64,000 nt of DNA from Flavobacterium sufflavum (GCF_004016525.1 NZ_SACJ01000004.1:248001-312000), one strand, 5' to 3'; positions 44,251 to 53,197 are shown, counted from the first letter of the stretch. A program made the numbers and translations. The notes: generated by a model from the sequence alone, not told the origin.

Positions 44251-44325
44251 GGTGGATGACCGGGTTCGAACCGGCGACCCTCGGCACCACAAACCGATGC
44301 TCTAACCAGCTGAGCTACAACCACC
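44251..44325 (-). tRNA. tRNA-His (anticodon GTG)
   Basis: The minus strand folds into a cloverleaf: acceptor starting GGTGGTTG, D-arm TAGCTCAGCTGGTTAGAGC, anticodon loop TTGTGGT in a TCGGT/GCCGA stem, and T-loop TTCGAAC. The extra 5' G (G-1) opposite C73 is the histidine identity element. CCA is not encoded. The acceptor pair 5:68 is T-T because the 3' strand reads CATCCACC rather than CAACCACC, an unusual mismatch. Confidence 0.95.
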
Positions 44326-44399
44326 ATTTGCTTTGCGGTTGCAAATATACAACGTTTATTGACTTCTGCAAACTATTTTTTCAAAAAAAATCAAGAATT

Positions 44400-45116
44400 T
44401 TACAGCAAATCAGCTAAGCTATTGACAGCCAAACATCTTTCAACTGTAAATCCTTCGGCATAATCTACCCCTACCAGCCTTCCTAAGTCTCTGGAGCGGT
44501 AATTTAAGCTTTCAAAGAAGTTTTTTGAAGTAATTGGCGACTCCGGTTCTGTCGAATTGGGATCATAAAATTGCGAACGATACGCTAAAATAGCCTCGAT
44601 TTTCTTATCGGTGAATCCTGTAATGTCTACCACAAAGTCAGGTTCGATGTTTTTCCACTGAATATAATGATATACTAATTTAGGCCGCCAGGCTTTTTGC
44701 GGCTCTCCTTCCAGCTCGGTTTCAATTTTCATCAGACCTGATAAAAAACAAGCGTCAGAAACCAGTTTACTTCCCTTTGCATGATCAATATGACGATCGT
44801 CTATGGCGTTGCATAAAACAATTTCAGGTCGGTATTTGCGAATCATTTTAATGATTTCCAATTGGTGTTTTTCGTCATTGACAAAAAAACCATCTCTCAT
44901 GTTTAAATTCTCTCGTACCGAAACTCCTAATATCTTGGCGGCAGCAACAGCTTCTTCATCTCTAATTTCCGCCGAACCACGGGTTCCTAATTCCCCTCGG
45001 GTTAAGTCTATAACACCTACTTTCTTCCCCAAGGAAACCTCTTTTAAAATAGTTCCCGAACAACCTAATTCCACATCATCGGGATGCGCTCCAAAAGCTA
45101 ATATATCTAGTTTCAT
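44400..45116 (-). CDS. bshB1: Bacillithiol biosynthesis N-acetylglucosaminyl-malate deacetylase BshB1
   Basis: A 238-residue LmbE/PIG-L family zinc hydrolase. The metal site is AFGAHPDDVELGCSG with NAIDDRHIDHAKG. LTRGELGTRG and YRSQFYDPNSTEPESPI are characteristic of the BshB1 branch. It removes the acetyl group from GlcNAc-malate in bacillithiol synthesis. No other bsh genes are adjacent, as is usual. It lies alone downstream of a repeat-rich gap. Confidence 0.94.
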   Translation of the reverse strand: MKLDILAFGAHPDDVELGCSGTILKEVSLGKKVGVIDLTRGELGTRGSAEIRDEEAVAAAKILGVSVRENLNMRDGFFVNDEKHQLEIIKMIRKYRPEIVLCNAIDDRHIDHAKGSKLVSDACFLSGLMKIETELEGEPQKAWRPKLVYHYIQWKNIEPDFVVDITGFTDKKIEAILAYRSQFYDPNSTEPESPITSKNFFESLNYRSRDLGRLVGVDYAEGFTVERCLAVNSLADLL

Positions 45117-45139
45117 TTTTTCTTTTTTCCTCCCCCCGC

Positions 45140-45156
45140 CCCCTCCGAAGGAGGGG
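45140..45156. repeat. GC-rich short hairpin
   Basis: CCCCTCC (45140-45146) and GGAGGGG (45150-45156) with a GAA loop, inside a run of C. It stands out in AT-rich DNA. A second hairpin-like motif TCCTTCGACAAGCTCAGGA lies at 45242-45260. Both resemble dispersed intergenic palindromes of flavobacteria as I remember them. Confidence 0.6.
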
Positions 45157-45290
45157 CAGACTGTACGGAGTTTTATTGTGTTATTCTTTATATTCTAATT
45201 TCTGCATTCGAAATCTGTTTTTTAACCGCTAAGAAAAGAAGTCCTTCGACAAGCTCAGGATGATAAGTTGAGTTCACAAAGTTTTAAATT

Positions 45291-45374
45291 CTACCTTCTA
45301 ACCTTTAACTCCGAACCTCCATCTTCCCACTCCCAACTTCTAACTTCCCACTTCTAACCTCTAACCTCTAACTT
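45291..45374. repeat. Twelve in-register 7-bp repeats next to the isochorismate synthase stop
   Basis: Read in steps of seven from 45291 the units are CTACCTT, CTAACCT, TTAACTC, CGAACCT, CCATCTT, CCCACTC, CCAACTT, CTAACTT, CCCACTT, CTAACCT, CTAACCT, CTAACTT. The consensus is about CTAACYT. The array ends on the last base of the adjacent gene's stop codon (45374-45376 is its TAA on the minus strand). Confidence 0.9.
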
Positions 45375-46435
45375 TAAAGAACATTTTTCATCGTCATGGA
45401 TTTATTGACACTTTCATTCCATTCTTTTTGCGGAATACTTTCTTTGGTGATACCACAACCCATATACAAATGCGCCTTTTTTTCTTTTATCTGCATGCAA
45501 CGCAAATTAACATACAAATCGGATTTTTGTTTCTTCTCGGCAAAATCCTTTTTATTCAGTTCGCCTAAAAAACCCGTATAATATTTCCTGTCATAGCCTT
45601 CATTTTCCAGGATAAATTCCTTCGCAAGCTCTTTTGGCAAACCACAAACAGCAGGTGTTGGATGTAAAACAGAGACTACCTGATTCAATTTGGACGTTTT
45701 ATTAATAACCCCTTCAATATCGGTTTTTATATGCAACACATTTCCTGCCTGAACGGTATACGGACTGGAGATTGCAACCTCAGAAGTCAATCCTTTCAGG
45801 TTTTCTAATATAAAATCGGTAACAAATTGCTGTTCTTCTATTTCTTTTGGCTCCCAAAGCACATCAGTCGTCCCATTAAAATTCTGTGTTCCGGCTAATG
45901 CCATCGTACAAAACTTTTTTCGGCTTGCTTTTAACAATCGCTCAGGAGTTGCCCCCATCCACAAACCTATTTTGGGATGATACCAACAATAACAAAAAAC
46001 CGCTGGAAAACGATGAATCAGTCTTGTAAAAACAGTGACCAAATCAAAATCGGGTACTTCCAGGATTTCTTTTCGGGACAAAACAACCTTAGCAAACTCT
46101 CCATTTTCAATAGCCTTAACTGCCTTTTGAATTAGATTTTCAAACTGTTCTTTTTCCTGTTGATTTTCTGAATTAACTAAACCAGTAGAATGATTTTCAT
46201 CAAAAGTATCAATTTCCGATTCCCAAATTACAGATTGATTTTTTGGAATCAATATCATCTGATTGCCGTTGAAAGGAGCAAAAACAAAGCCCGTTTCGTC
46301 TAAGGTTTCCGCAAAATACAAATGATCATTTTTTTGAAAAAAACCTCTAACCTCTGTCTTATAAGGTTTTCTATAAATAACAAAAGGTAATTTCTGGGCT
46401 TCTTGTTGCTTTACTTTTATAAAAAAATCAATCAT
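45374..46435 (-). CDS. Isochorismate synthase (MenF/EntC type)
   Basis: A 353-residue chorismate-binding enzyme. Motifs are FAKVVLSRKEI, FCYCWYHPKIGLWMGATPERLL, MALAGTQNFNGTTDVLW followed by EIEEQQFVTDFI, VSVLHPTPAVCGLPKELA and YYTGFLGEL. It converts chorismate to isochorismate. With the thioesterase gene 38 bases upstream, the role in menaquinone synthesis is likely, so menF would be the expected name. Confidence 0.93.
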   Translation of the reverse strand: MIDFFIKVKQQEAQKLPFVIYRKPYKTEVRGFFQKNDHLYFAETLDETGFVFAPFNGNQMILIPKNQSVIWESEIDTFDENHSTGLVNSENQQEKEQFENLIQKAVKAIENGEFAKVVLSRKEILEVPDFDLVTVFTRLIHRFPAVFCYCWYHPKIGLWMGATPERLLKASRKKFCTMALAGTQNFNGTTDVLWEPKEIEEQQFVTDFILENLKGLTSEVAISSPYTVQAGNVLHIKTDIEGVINKTSKLNQVVSVLHPTPAVCGLPKELAKEFILENEGYDRKYYTGFLGELNKKDFAEKKQKSDLYVNLRCMQIKEKKAHLYMGCGITKESIPQKEWNESVNKSMTMKNVL

Positions 46436-46473
46436 ATATTAATTTATTAAAGGTTTGTTCTTCTTCAAAAAAT

Positions 46474-46908
46474 CTAGTGTTTTTTCTTTCTTTTTGGTAA
46501 AACCATATTGGTCAGTTTGCAAAGCGATACCAAATTATCTCTTTCGTCTACAATACGAATTTCCCATAAATGTATGCTTGCCCCTTGGTGAATGATTCTT
46601 GCCGTTGCAGTAACTACGCCCTCGCGCTTGGATTTTAAATGATTTGCCGAAATTTCTATACCGCGTACTTCGCTAACTTCGGGATTGATGAATATAAATG
46701 AAGCGGCACTGCCTACACTCTCTGCCAAAGCTACCGTAGCACCTCCGTGCAACAAGCCCATTGGCTGATGAACACTTGGATTTACAGGCATTTTAGCTAC
46801 TAAAAAACCTTCACCAGCATCAATATATTCAATATTTAAGGTTTCCATTAAAGTATTTTTTGAAATACGATTACAGTATTCCAGTATCTTTTCTTTATCG
46901 AATGTCAT
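46474..46908 (-). CDS. PaaI-family hotdog thioesterase, likely DHNA-CoA thioesterase
   Basis: A 144-residue hotdog-fold protein. The signature HQPMGLLHGGATVALAESVGSAAS supplies the catalytic Glu in the central helix. ANHLKSKREGVVTATARIIHQGASIHLWEIRI forms the sheet. The start next to isochorismate synthase suggests hydrolysis of 1,4-dihydroxy-2-naphthoyl-CoA in menaquinone synthesis. The substrate is inferred from context only. Confidence 0.85.
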   Translation of the reverse strand: MTFDKEKILEYCNRISKNTLMETLNIEYIDAGEGFLVAKMPVNPSVHQPMGLLHGGATVALAESVGSAASFIFINPEVSEVRGIEISANHLKSKREGVVTATARIIHQGASIHLWEIRIVDERDNLVSLCKLTNMVLPKRKKKH

Positions 46909-46920
46909 GAATTTTATTTT

Positions 46921-46990
46921 AATCGATTGTAAAAATAAAGAAAAGAATAGAGACTATGTATCAAATACGGAGCATATTCTGCAATCGATT
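46921..46990. promoter_or_regulatory. Paired AATCGATTG sites in a divergent promoter region
   Basis: AATCGATTG (46921-46929) and CAATCGATT (46982-46990) form a 9-bp inverted repeat separated by 52 bases, in the gap between the divergent thioesterase and beta-helix lipoprotein genes. Each contains the palindrome ATCGAT. They may be operator half-sites; low certainty. Confidence 0.3.
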
Positions 46991-47047
46991 TTAAAATTAA
47001 GTCTCAACAAATAAGATTTTTTCTATTTTTACAAAAAAACAAAACCC

Positions 47048-48562
47048 ATGCGTCCCTTTTCGCTACTTTTTATCTTTACAATTCTAATAACAATCTGTTC
47101 CTGTCGCACCGATTTTTCTACTGTACCCAGTGATGGAAAATTAGGTTTTTCAAGAGATACCGTTTTTTTAGACACTGTTTTTTCGACTATCAGTTCGAGT
47201 ACTTACTTATTGAAAGTATACAATCACAGCAAAAATGACATTAGCATTCCAACGATTAAATTTGGTAAAGGTTTAAACTCTAAATACCGCATGACAGTTG
47301 ACGGCATGCAGGGCGAAAACAATAAAATCTTCAATAATGTAACTCTATTAGCCAAAGACAGCCTCTATGTCTTTATCGAAACCACTCCGAATAGTTCAGA
47401 TGCGAATCCTGTCGATTTTTTATATACTGACAACATTGAATTTGACAGTGGTACTAATTTACAAAAAGTAGCCTTACTTACTTTAGTGAAAGATGCTGTT
47501 TTTCTGTATCCAAAACGCTTCAACGATGGCACCACCGAAACCGTAACTTTTGACAACACAAAACTAAACGGTTTTTATTTAGACGAAAATGATGCTACCA
47601 ATGGCAACGAATTGCATTTTACCAATCAAAAAGCTTATGTAATTTACGGCTACGCCAGCGTTCCCGAAGGAAAAACAGCTGTTTTTGATGCGGGAGCCCG
47701 GGTTTATTTTCATACTAATTCGGGCTTAATTGTACCACAAGGAGCTACTTTACAATGTAACGGAAACGTTTCAAACACTAACAAACAGGAAAAAGAAATC
47801 GTTTTTGAAGGCGATCGACTTGAAGCGGATTATGCCAATGTTCCAGGACAATGGTCGACCATCTGGTTACGTAATGGCAGCACAGCTCACAAAATCAATC
47901 ACCTCACGATAAAAAATGCGACTATTGGTTTGCGAATTGACAATCATGACAACACCACCATTTCGATTAAGAATAGCCAAATTTACAATAGCTCTAACTA
48001 TGGAATTTTAGCTCAAAACGCCCGGATAAAAGGCGAAAACATCGTAATCAATACCGCGGGACAAACTGCTTTAAACTGTACTTATGGTGGAAATTACGAG
48101 TTTACACATTGTACTTTTAACAATAATTGGAGTAACGCAACCCAATTGGCTTTAGCGATAAGCAATTCCAAATTAGGCGCAAATCCTGAAGTCCAAGATT
48201 TAACCAAAGCCACTTTTAACAATTGCATCATTTATGGCGCGTATTCAAACGAATTGAATTTGGATAAAAACAATGCGGCCCTATTTGAATACCAATTCAA
48301 TAATTGCCTGTTAAAATCTGATGCCAGCAACTCGAATCCTTTGTACAATTTCTTAGGTGATGCAACACATTACAAAAACATAATTATGAATCAAAACCCT
48401 CGTTTTTTTGATATTGCAAAAAACAAACTCAATATTGACAATACTTCTGCTGCTTTTGCAAAAGGAAATCCAGCTTATTTAATCCCGCTGGACATCAACG
48501 GAAAAACCAGAACTTTGCCTCCTGATCTGGGAGCTTACCAAAGTATAGCGTTTCCGAAATAA
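47048..48562 (+). CDS. Right-handed beta-helix lipoprotein of unknown function
   Basis: A 504-residue protein with a lipoprotein signal (FTILITICSC, Cys 19). The N-terminal part (about 30-130) is a beta-sandwich (SSTYLLKVYNHSKNDISIPTIKFG). The middle (about 210-420) is a parallel beta-helix of N/T/I-rich rungs, for example INHLTIKNATIGLRIDNHDNTTISIKNSQIYN. The end DINGKTRTLPPDLGAYQ is typical of secreted beta-helix proteins. No catalytic motif was recognised. It is a conserved-looking hypothetical, probably at the cell surface. Confidence 0.8.
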   Translation: MRPFSLLFIFTILITICSCRTDFSTVPSDGKLGFSRDTVFLDTVFSTISSSTYLLKVYNHSKNDISIPTIKFGKGLNSKYRMTVDGMQGENNKIFNNVTLLAKDSLYVFIETTPNSSDANPVDFLYTDNIEFDSGTNLQKVALLTLVKDAVFLYPKRFNDGTTETVTFDNTKLNGFYLDENDATNGNELHFTNQKAYVIYGYASVPEGKTAVFDAGARVYFHTNSGLIVPQGATLQCNGNVSNTNKQEKEIVFEGDRLEADYANVPGQWSTIWLRNGSTAHKINHLTIKNATIGLRIDNHDNTTISIKNSQIYNSSNYGILAQNARIKGENIVINTAGQTALNCTYGGNYEFTHCTFNNNWSNATQLALAISNSKLGANPEVQDLTKATFNNCIIYGAYSNELNLDKNNAALFEYQFNNCLLKSDASNSNPLYNFLGDATHYKNIIMNQNPRFFDIAKNKLNIDNTSAAFAKGNPAYLIPLDINGKTRTLPPDLGAYQSIAFPK

Positions 48563-48916
48563 AATTGATTTTAAACACAAAGAGCACAAAGCTCTCACAA
48601 AGAATACAAAACAGTCCTTAGTTTTTAAAAACCGAAATCTGCTTTCTAATATCATTCATTTAGCAACACAGATTTAAAAAATATGAGAAATTAAAATAAT
48701 TTTCATCTGTTTTCATAATTTCCATTTTTTACCATAGATTATTTTTTTCCTAATCTGTGAATATTTCTTCGATTTCTTAAATCTGTGTTCTAAATTCTGC
48801 CTTCTGCAAACTGAATACTGAACACTGATTTCGACTACTTTAAAAAGTCTTTTTTACACTTGTCCGTACTGTTTTTTTAACCTAAATTTGCATCGCAATT
48901 CATCAAATACAAAATA
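48563..48916. repeat. 354-bp gap of low-complexity and inverted repeats
   Basis: There is no gene here. Three CACAAAG words occur at 48576, 48585 and 48596. AACACAGATTTAA (48665-48677) is a perfect inverted repeat of TTAAATCTGTGTT (48777-48789). Then come in-register heptamers at 48788-48836: TTCTAAA, TTCTGCC, TTCTGCA, AACTGAA, TACTGAA, CACTGAT, TTCGACT. The purL promoter box follows. Confidence 0.8.
48893..48900 (+). promoter_or_regulatory. Promoter -7 element of purL
   Basis: TAAATTTG, a perfect TAnnTTTG, 16 bases before the ATG. The leader would be only about 10 bases. The nearest TTG (48860) is too far upstream to be a standard -33 box. Confidence 0.55.
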
Positions 48917-51900
48917 ATGATTCATTTCTTTGAAAACCAAAGCAACGCAATTTTTGCCGTACAAACACAAGGCGAAATTTCGGCTCAAGATATTTCTAAA
49001 CTGAACTGGCTTTTTGCCAATGCAAATAAAATAGAGAAATCCGTATTGACGGATTTTTTTGTTGGTCCTCGCGCCACTATGATTACGCCTTGGAGTACCA
49101 ATGCCGTAGAAATTACCCAAAACATGGGGATTTCTGGAATCATTCGTATCGAAGAATTTTATAAAGCAAAGGAAGATTTCACTGATTTCGACCCAATGCT
49201 TTCTCAAAAATATACCGAATTAAATCAAGATATTTTTACCATCAATGTGCAACCGGAAGCTATTTTGAATATTGATGATATTGACGCTTACAACAAACAG
49301 GAAGGTTTGGCTTTAAGCTCAGAAGAAGTAGAATATTTAGATAATTTGGCAACCAAATTAGGAAGAAAACTAACTGATTCTGAAATTTTTGCTTTCTCAC
49401 AGGCGAATTCAGAGCACTGTCGTCACAAGATTTTCAACGGAACTTTTGTTATTGATGGTATCGAAAAAGAAACTTCTCTTTTCAAATTAATCAAGAAAAC
49501 ATCTCAGGAAAATCCTAACGATATTGTTTCGGCTTACAAAGACAATGTGGCTTTTGTAAAAGGTCCAAGAGTACAACAATTTGCTCCAAAAACTGCAGAC
49601 AAACCAGACTTTTATGAAGTAAAAGAATTTGATTCTGTTATCTCATTAAAAGCTGAAACACACAATTTCCCTACTACTGTGGAACCTTTCAACGGTGCTG
49701 CAACAGGTTCAGGAGGAGAAATTCGTGACCGTTTGGCTGGAGGTCAAGGTTCATTACCAATGGCAGGAACTGCAGTTTATATGACTTCTTACTCAAGATT
49801 GGAAGAAAACAGACCTTGGGAAAACGGCGTTGCAGAAAGAAAATGGTTGTATCAAACACCAATGGATATTTTAATCAAGGCATCTAACGGAGCTTCTGAT
49901 TTTGGAAATAAATTTGGACAACCTTTAATTACAGGTTCTCTTTTAACATTCGAACACCAGGAAAATGACCGTAAATTAGGTTACGATAAAGTAATCATGC
50001 AGGCGGGAGGAATTGGTTTTGGAAAATTAGATCAAGCTATCAAAAACAAACCACAAGAAGGCGATAAAATCGTTATTCTTGGTGGAGAAAATTATAGAAT
50101 CGGAATGGGTGGTGCTGCTGTTTCTTCGGCAGACACAGGAGCTTTCGGTTCAGGAATTGAATTAAATGCTATCCAACGTTCGAATCCGGAAATGCAAAAA
50201 CGTGCTGCTAATGCCATCCGTGGTTTAGTAGAAAGCGATAATAACCCAATTGTTTCTATTCACGATCACGGTGCCGGTGGACACTTAAACTGCCTTTCGG
50301 AATTAGTGGAAGATACAGGAGGTTTAATTGATTTAGACAAATTGCCAGTGGGTGACCCTACCCTATCGGCAAAAGAAATCATTGGTAACGAATCTCAAGA
50401 AAGAATGGGATTAGTTATTGGTCAAAAAGACATTGACACCTTACAAAGAATTGCCGACAGAGAGCGTTCGCCAATGTATCAGGTGGGTGATGTAACTGCT
50501 GACCACCGTTTTACTTTCGAATCAAAAACTACTGGTGAAAAACCAATGGATTACGCTTTGGAAGACTTCTTTGGTAGTTCTCCAAAAACGGTAATGACAG
50601 ACAAAACTGTTGATTACAACTACACTAATTTAGATTACAACATAAAAAACATAGCTACTTACTTAGAACAAGTTTTACAACTGGAAGCAGTTGCTTGTAA
50701 AGACTGGTTGACCAATAAAGTGGACCGTTGCGTGGGTGGAAAAGTAGCTAAACAACAATGTGCCGGACCATTACAATTGCCTTTGAACAACTGTGGTGTA
50801 GTAGCTTTGGATTATTTAGGAAAAGAGGGAATTGCAACTTCTATAGGTCACGCTCCTATCTCAGCTTTAATTGATCCTGTTGCAGGTAGCCGTAACGCGA
50901 TTGCCGAATCACTATCGAATATTGTTTGGGCTCCAATTAAAGACGGATTGAAAGGAATTTCTCTTTCGGCCAACTGGATGTGGGCTTGTAAAAACGAAGG
51001 TGAAGACGCTCGTTTGTATGCTGCCGTTGAAGGATGTTCTGACTTTGCCATCGAATTAGGAATCAATATTCCAACAGGAAAAGATTCGCTTTCGATGAAA
51101 CAAAAATATCCAAATGATGAAGTAATTGCACCGGGAACGGTAATTATTTCGGCAGGTGGTAACTGTACTGACATTAGAAAAGTGGTAGAACCTGTTTTAC
51201 AAAAAGACGGTGGTTCTATTTATTATATCAATTTATCTCAGGACGAATACAAATTAGGAGGTTCTTCATTTGCACAAATCCTGAACACAATTGGAACTGA
51301 AACGCCTACAATTAAAGACGCTGCTTTCTTTAAAAATGCGTTCAACACGATCCAGGAATTAATCCTAGACAATCAAATTGTAGCTGGTCACGATATTGGA
51401 AGTGGTGGTTTAATCACTACTTTATTAGAAATGTGTTTTGCTGATGTTAACTTAGGAGCAAAAATTGATTTCTCTGTTTTTGAAGAAAAAGACATCATTA
51501 AATATTTATTTGCTGAAAACATCGGAATTGTATTTCAGGCGAAAGAAGATACTGTTTTAGAAAGCAAATTGAATGCTAACGGAATTTCGTTCTACAAATT
51601 AGGAACAGCAACTAATGAAGCTACTTTAGACTTTGGTCCATGTAAATTAGACATTACTAAATACAGAGACATTTGGTTTAAAACTTCATTCTTATTAGAC
51701 CAAAAACAATCTAAAAACGGAACTGCACAAGAGCGTTACGACAACTATAAAAACCAAGCCTTAGACTTTAGTTTCCCTGCTCACTTTACAGGAAAAAAAC
51801 CTGAAGTTGATGCTTCTAAACCAAGACCAAAAGCTGCTATCATCCGTGAAAAAGGAAGTAATTCAGAACGCGAAATGGCAAACGCTATGTACTTAGCAGG

Positions 51901-52570
51901 TTTTGATGTAAAAGACGTTCACATGACCGATTTGATTTCGGGACGTGAGACTTTAGAAGACATTCAGTTCATTGGAGCTGTGGGTGGATTCTCAAATTCA
52001 GATGTTTTAGGTTCTGCTAAAGGTTGGGCCGGAGCATTCAAATACAACGAAAAAGCCAATACAGCTTTGAAAAACTTCTTCAAAAGAGAAGACACTTTAT
52101 CTGTTGGAATCTGTAATGGTTGCCAATTGTTCATGGAATTGGAAGTAATTAATCCAGAGCACGAAGTACACGGAAAAATGTTGCACAACAACAGCCACAA
52201 ACACGAAAGTATCTTTACATCGGTAACCGTACAGGAAAACAACTCAGTAATGTTATCTAGTTTAGCTGGTACCACTCTTGGAGTTTGGGTTTCTCACGGT
52301 GAAGGAAAATTTAATTTACCAATGGGTGAAGAAAATTACAGCATCGTTGGTAAATACGGTTATGAAGGATATCCTGCAAACCCTAATGGTTCTGATTTCA
52401 ATACAGCCATGTTGTGTGATGCTACAGGACGTCACCTGGTAACGATGCCACACATTGAACGTTCAGTTTTCCAATGGAACTGGGCTAATTATCCAAGCAA
52501 CAGAAACGACGAAGTTACACCTTGGCAGGAAGCATTTGTCAACGCCAGAAAATGGATTGAAAATAACTAA
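48917..52570 (+). CDS. purL: Phosphoribosylformylglycinamidine synthase (single-chain)
   Basis: A 1217-residue large-type PurL. The linker domain has EIFAFSQANSEHCRHKIFNG. AIR synthase-like domains contain KAETHNFPTTVEPFNGAATGSGGEIRD and SIHDHGAGGHLNCLSELVED, then PTGKDSLSMKQKY. The C-terminal glutaminase has the nucleophile Cys in VGICNGCQLFMEL (near 1066) and VSHGEGKF. It catalyses the fourth step of purine synthesis (FGAR to FGAM). The single-gene unit has its own terminator. Confidence 0.98.
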   Translation: MIHFFENQSNAIFAVQTQGEISAQDISKLNWLFANANKIEKSVLTDFFVGPRATMITPWSTNAVEITQNMGISGIIRIEEFYKAKEDFTDFDPMLSQKYTELNQDIFTINVQPEAILNIDDIDAYNKQEGLALSSEEVEYLDNLATKLGRKLTDSEIFAFSQANSEHCRHKIFNGTFVIDGIEKETSLFKLIKKTSQENPNDIVSAYKDNVAFVKGPRVQQFAPKTADKPDFYEVKEFDSVISLKAETHNFPTTVEPFNGAATGSGGEIRDRLAGGQGSLPMAGTAVYMTSYSRLEENRPWENGVAERKWLYQTPMDILIKASNGASDFGNKFGQPLITGSLLTFEHQENDRKLGYDKVIMQAGGIGFGKLDQAIKNKPQEGDKIVILGGENYRIGMGGAAVSSADTGAFGSGIELNAIQRSNPEMQKRAANAIRGLVESDNNPIVSIHDHGAGGHLNCLSELVEDTGGLIDLDKLPVGDPTLSAKEIIGNESQERMGLVIGQKDIDTLQRIADRERSPMYQVGDVTADHRFTFESKTTGEKPMDYALEDFFGSSPKTVMTDKTVDYNYTNLDYNIKNIATYLEQVLQLEAVACKDWLTNKVDRCVGGKVAKQQCAGPLQLPLNNCGVVALDYLGKEGIATSIGHAPISALIDPVAGSRNAIAESLSNIVWAPIKDGLKGISLSANWMWACKNEGEDARLYAAVEGCSDFAIELGINIPTGKDSLSMKQKYPNDEVIAPGTVIISAGGNCTDIRKVVEPVLQKDGGSIYYINLSQDEYKLGGSSFAQILNTIGTETPTIKDAAFFKNAFNTIQELILDNQIVAGHDIGSGGLITTLLEMCFADVNLGAKIDFSVFEEKDIIKYLFAENIGIVFQAKEDTVLESKLNANGISFYKLGTATNEATLDFGPCKLDITKYRDIWFKTSFLLDQKQSKNGTAQERYDNYKNQALDFSFPAHFTGKKPEVDASKPRPKAAIIREKGSNSEREMANAMYLAGFDVKDVHMTDLISGRETLEDIQFIGAVGGFSNSDVLGSAKGWAGAFKYNEKANTALKNFFKREDTLSVGICNGCQLFMELEVINPEHEVHGKMLHNNSHKHESIFTSVTVQENNSVMLSSLAGTTLGVWVSHGEGKFNLPMGEENYSIVGKYGYEGYPANPNGSDFNTAMLCDATGRHLVTMPHIERSVFQWNWANYPSNRNDEVTPWQEAFVNARKWIENN

Positions 52571-52590
52571 TTTTTAGTTTTTAAATAATT

Positions 52591-52620
52591 AAAGCGTTCT
52601 CGAAAGAGAGCGCTTTTTTT
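52591..52620 (+). terminator. Terminator after purL
   Basis: AAAGCGTTCTC (52591-52601) and GAGAGCGCTTT (52606-52616) with one G-U pair and a GAAA tetraloop, followed by Ts. Confidence 0.92.
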
Positions 52621-52691
52621 GTGAGATAATTTTTATTACTCAATTTTAAATACTTACTTTTAAAACCTTTATTAAACAAACTAAACAAACC

Positions 52692-53132
52692 ATGAAAAAA
52701 TCACTACTAATTCTAAGCTTCTGTATTCTTTCCTTTTCAGCAAATGCACAAAGCACTTCAAAAAGCCAAAAAATAAATCAACTCCTTGAATTAACGGGTT
52801 CGGGAAAAATGGCAATACAAATGATAAACCAGATTACAACTAGTTTTAAAACTTCCTATTCTAAAGCTGGTGACAAATTTTGGGAAGATTTTAAAAACGA
52901 AGTAAAAGCAGAAGATCTGGAAAAGATGATTATCCCTATTTATGATAAATATTACACTGAAAATGACATTGACCAATTAATTACATTTTATAATTCTCCT
53001 ATTGGGAAAAAAATGATTAGTACCATGCCTCAGATAATGACCGAATCCATGACTGCTGGACAAAACTGGGCAAAACAAATTATAGAAAAATACCACGCTA
53101 AACTTAAAGAAAAAGGCAATTTGGAAAAGTAA
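52692..53132 (+). CDS. Exported DUF2059 protein
   Basis: A 146-residue protein with a signal peptide (about 1-19, ending ANAQ). The rest is helical: INQLLELTGSGKMAIQMINQITTSFK, then IPIYDKYYTENDIDQLITFYNSPIGKKMISTMPQIMTESM, the pattern of DUF2059. Function is unknown; the family is periplasmic. The promoter of the next gene starts within its 3' end. Confidence 0.85.
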   Translation: MKKSLLILSFCILSFSANAQSTSKSQKINQLLELTGSGKMAIQMINQITTSFKTSYSKAGDKFWEDFKNEVKAEDLEKMIIPIYDKYYTENDIDQLITFYNSPIGKKMISTMPQIMTESMTAGQNWAKQIIEKYHAKLKEKGNLEK

Positions 53133-53163
53133 AATAGTATGGATAGCTTTGCCAAAGCCTATC
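53121..53163 (+). promoter_or_regulatory. Promoter of the HIT gene with an overlapping palindrome
   Basis: TTG (53121-53123), a 20-bp spacer and TAGCTTTG (53144-53151) match the flavobacterial consensus. The -7 box lies in the left half of an imperfect palindrome, GATA-GCTTTG-C-CAAAGC-C-TATC (53142-53163), which also covers the predicted start point. This could be an operator. Confidence 0.6.
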
Positions 53164-53197
53164 AAACGGATTTTATAAATTTATTAAATAAAAAAAT

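Noticed and set aside
45291..45374. Possible CRISPR array
   Set aside because: The units are 7 bp with no spacers and no cas genes occur in the window; it is a tandem heptamer repeat.
49000..52500. Minus-strand frames inside purL (such as 50848-51174 and 51964-52275)
   Set aside because: They are antisense shadows of a strongly conserved enzyme.
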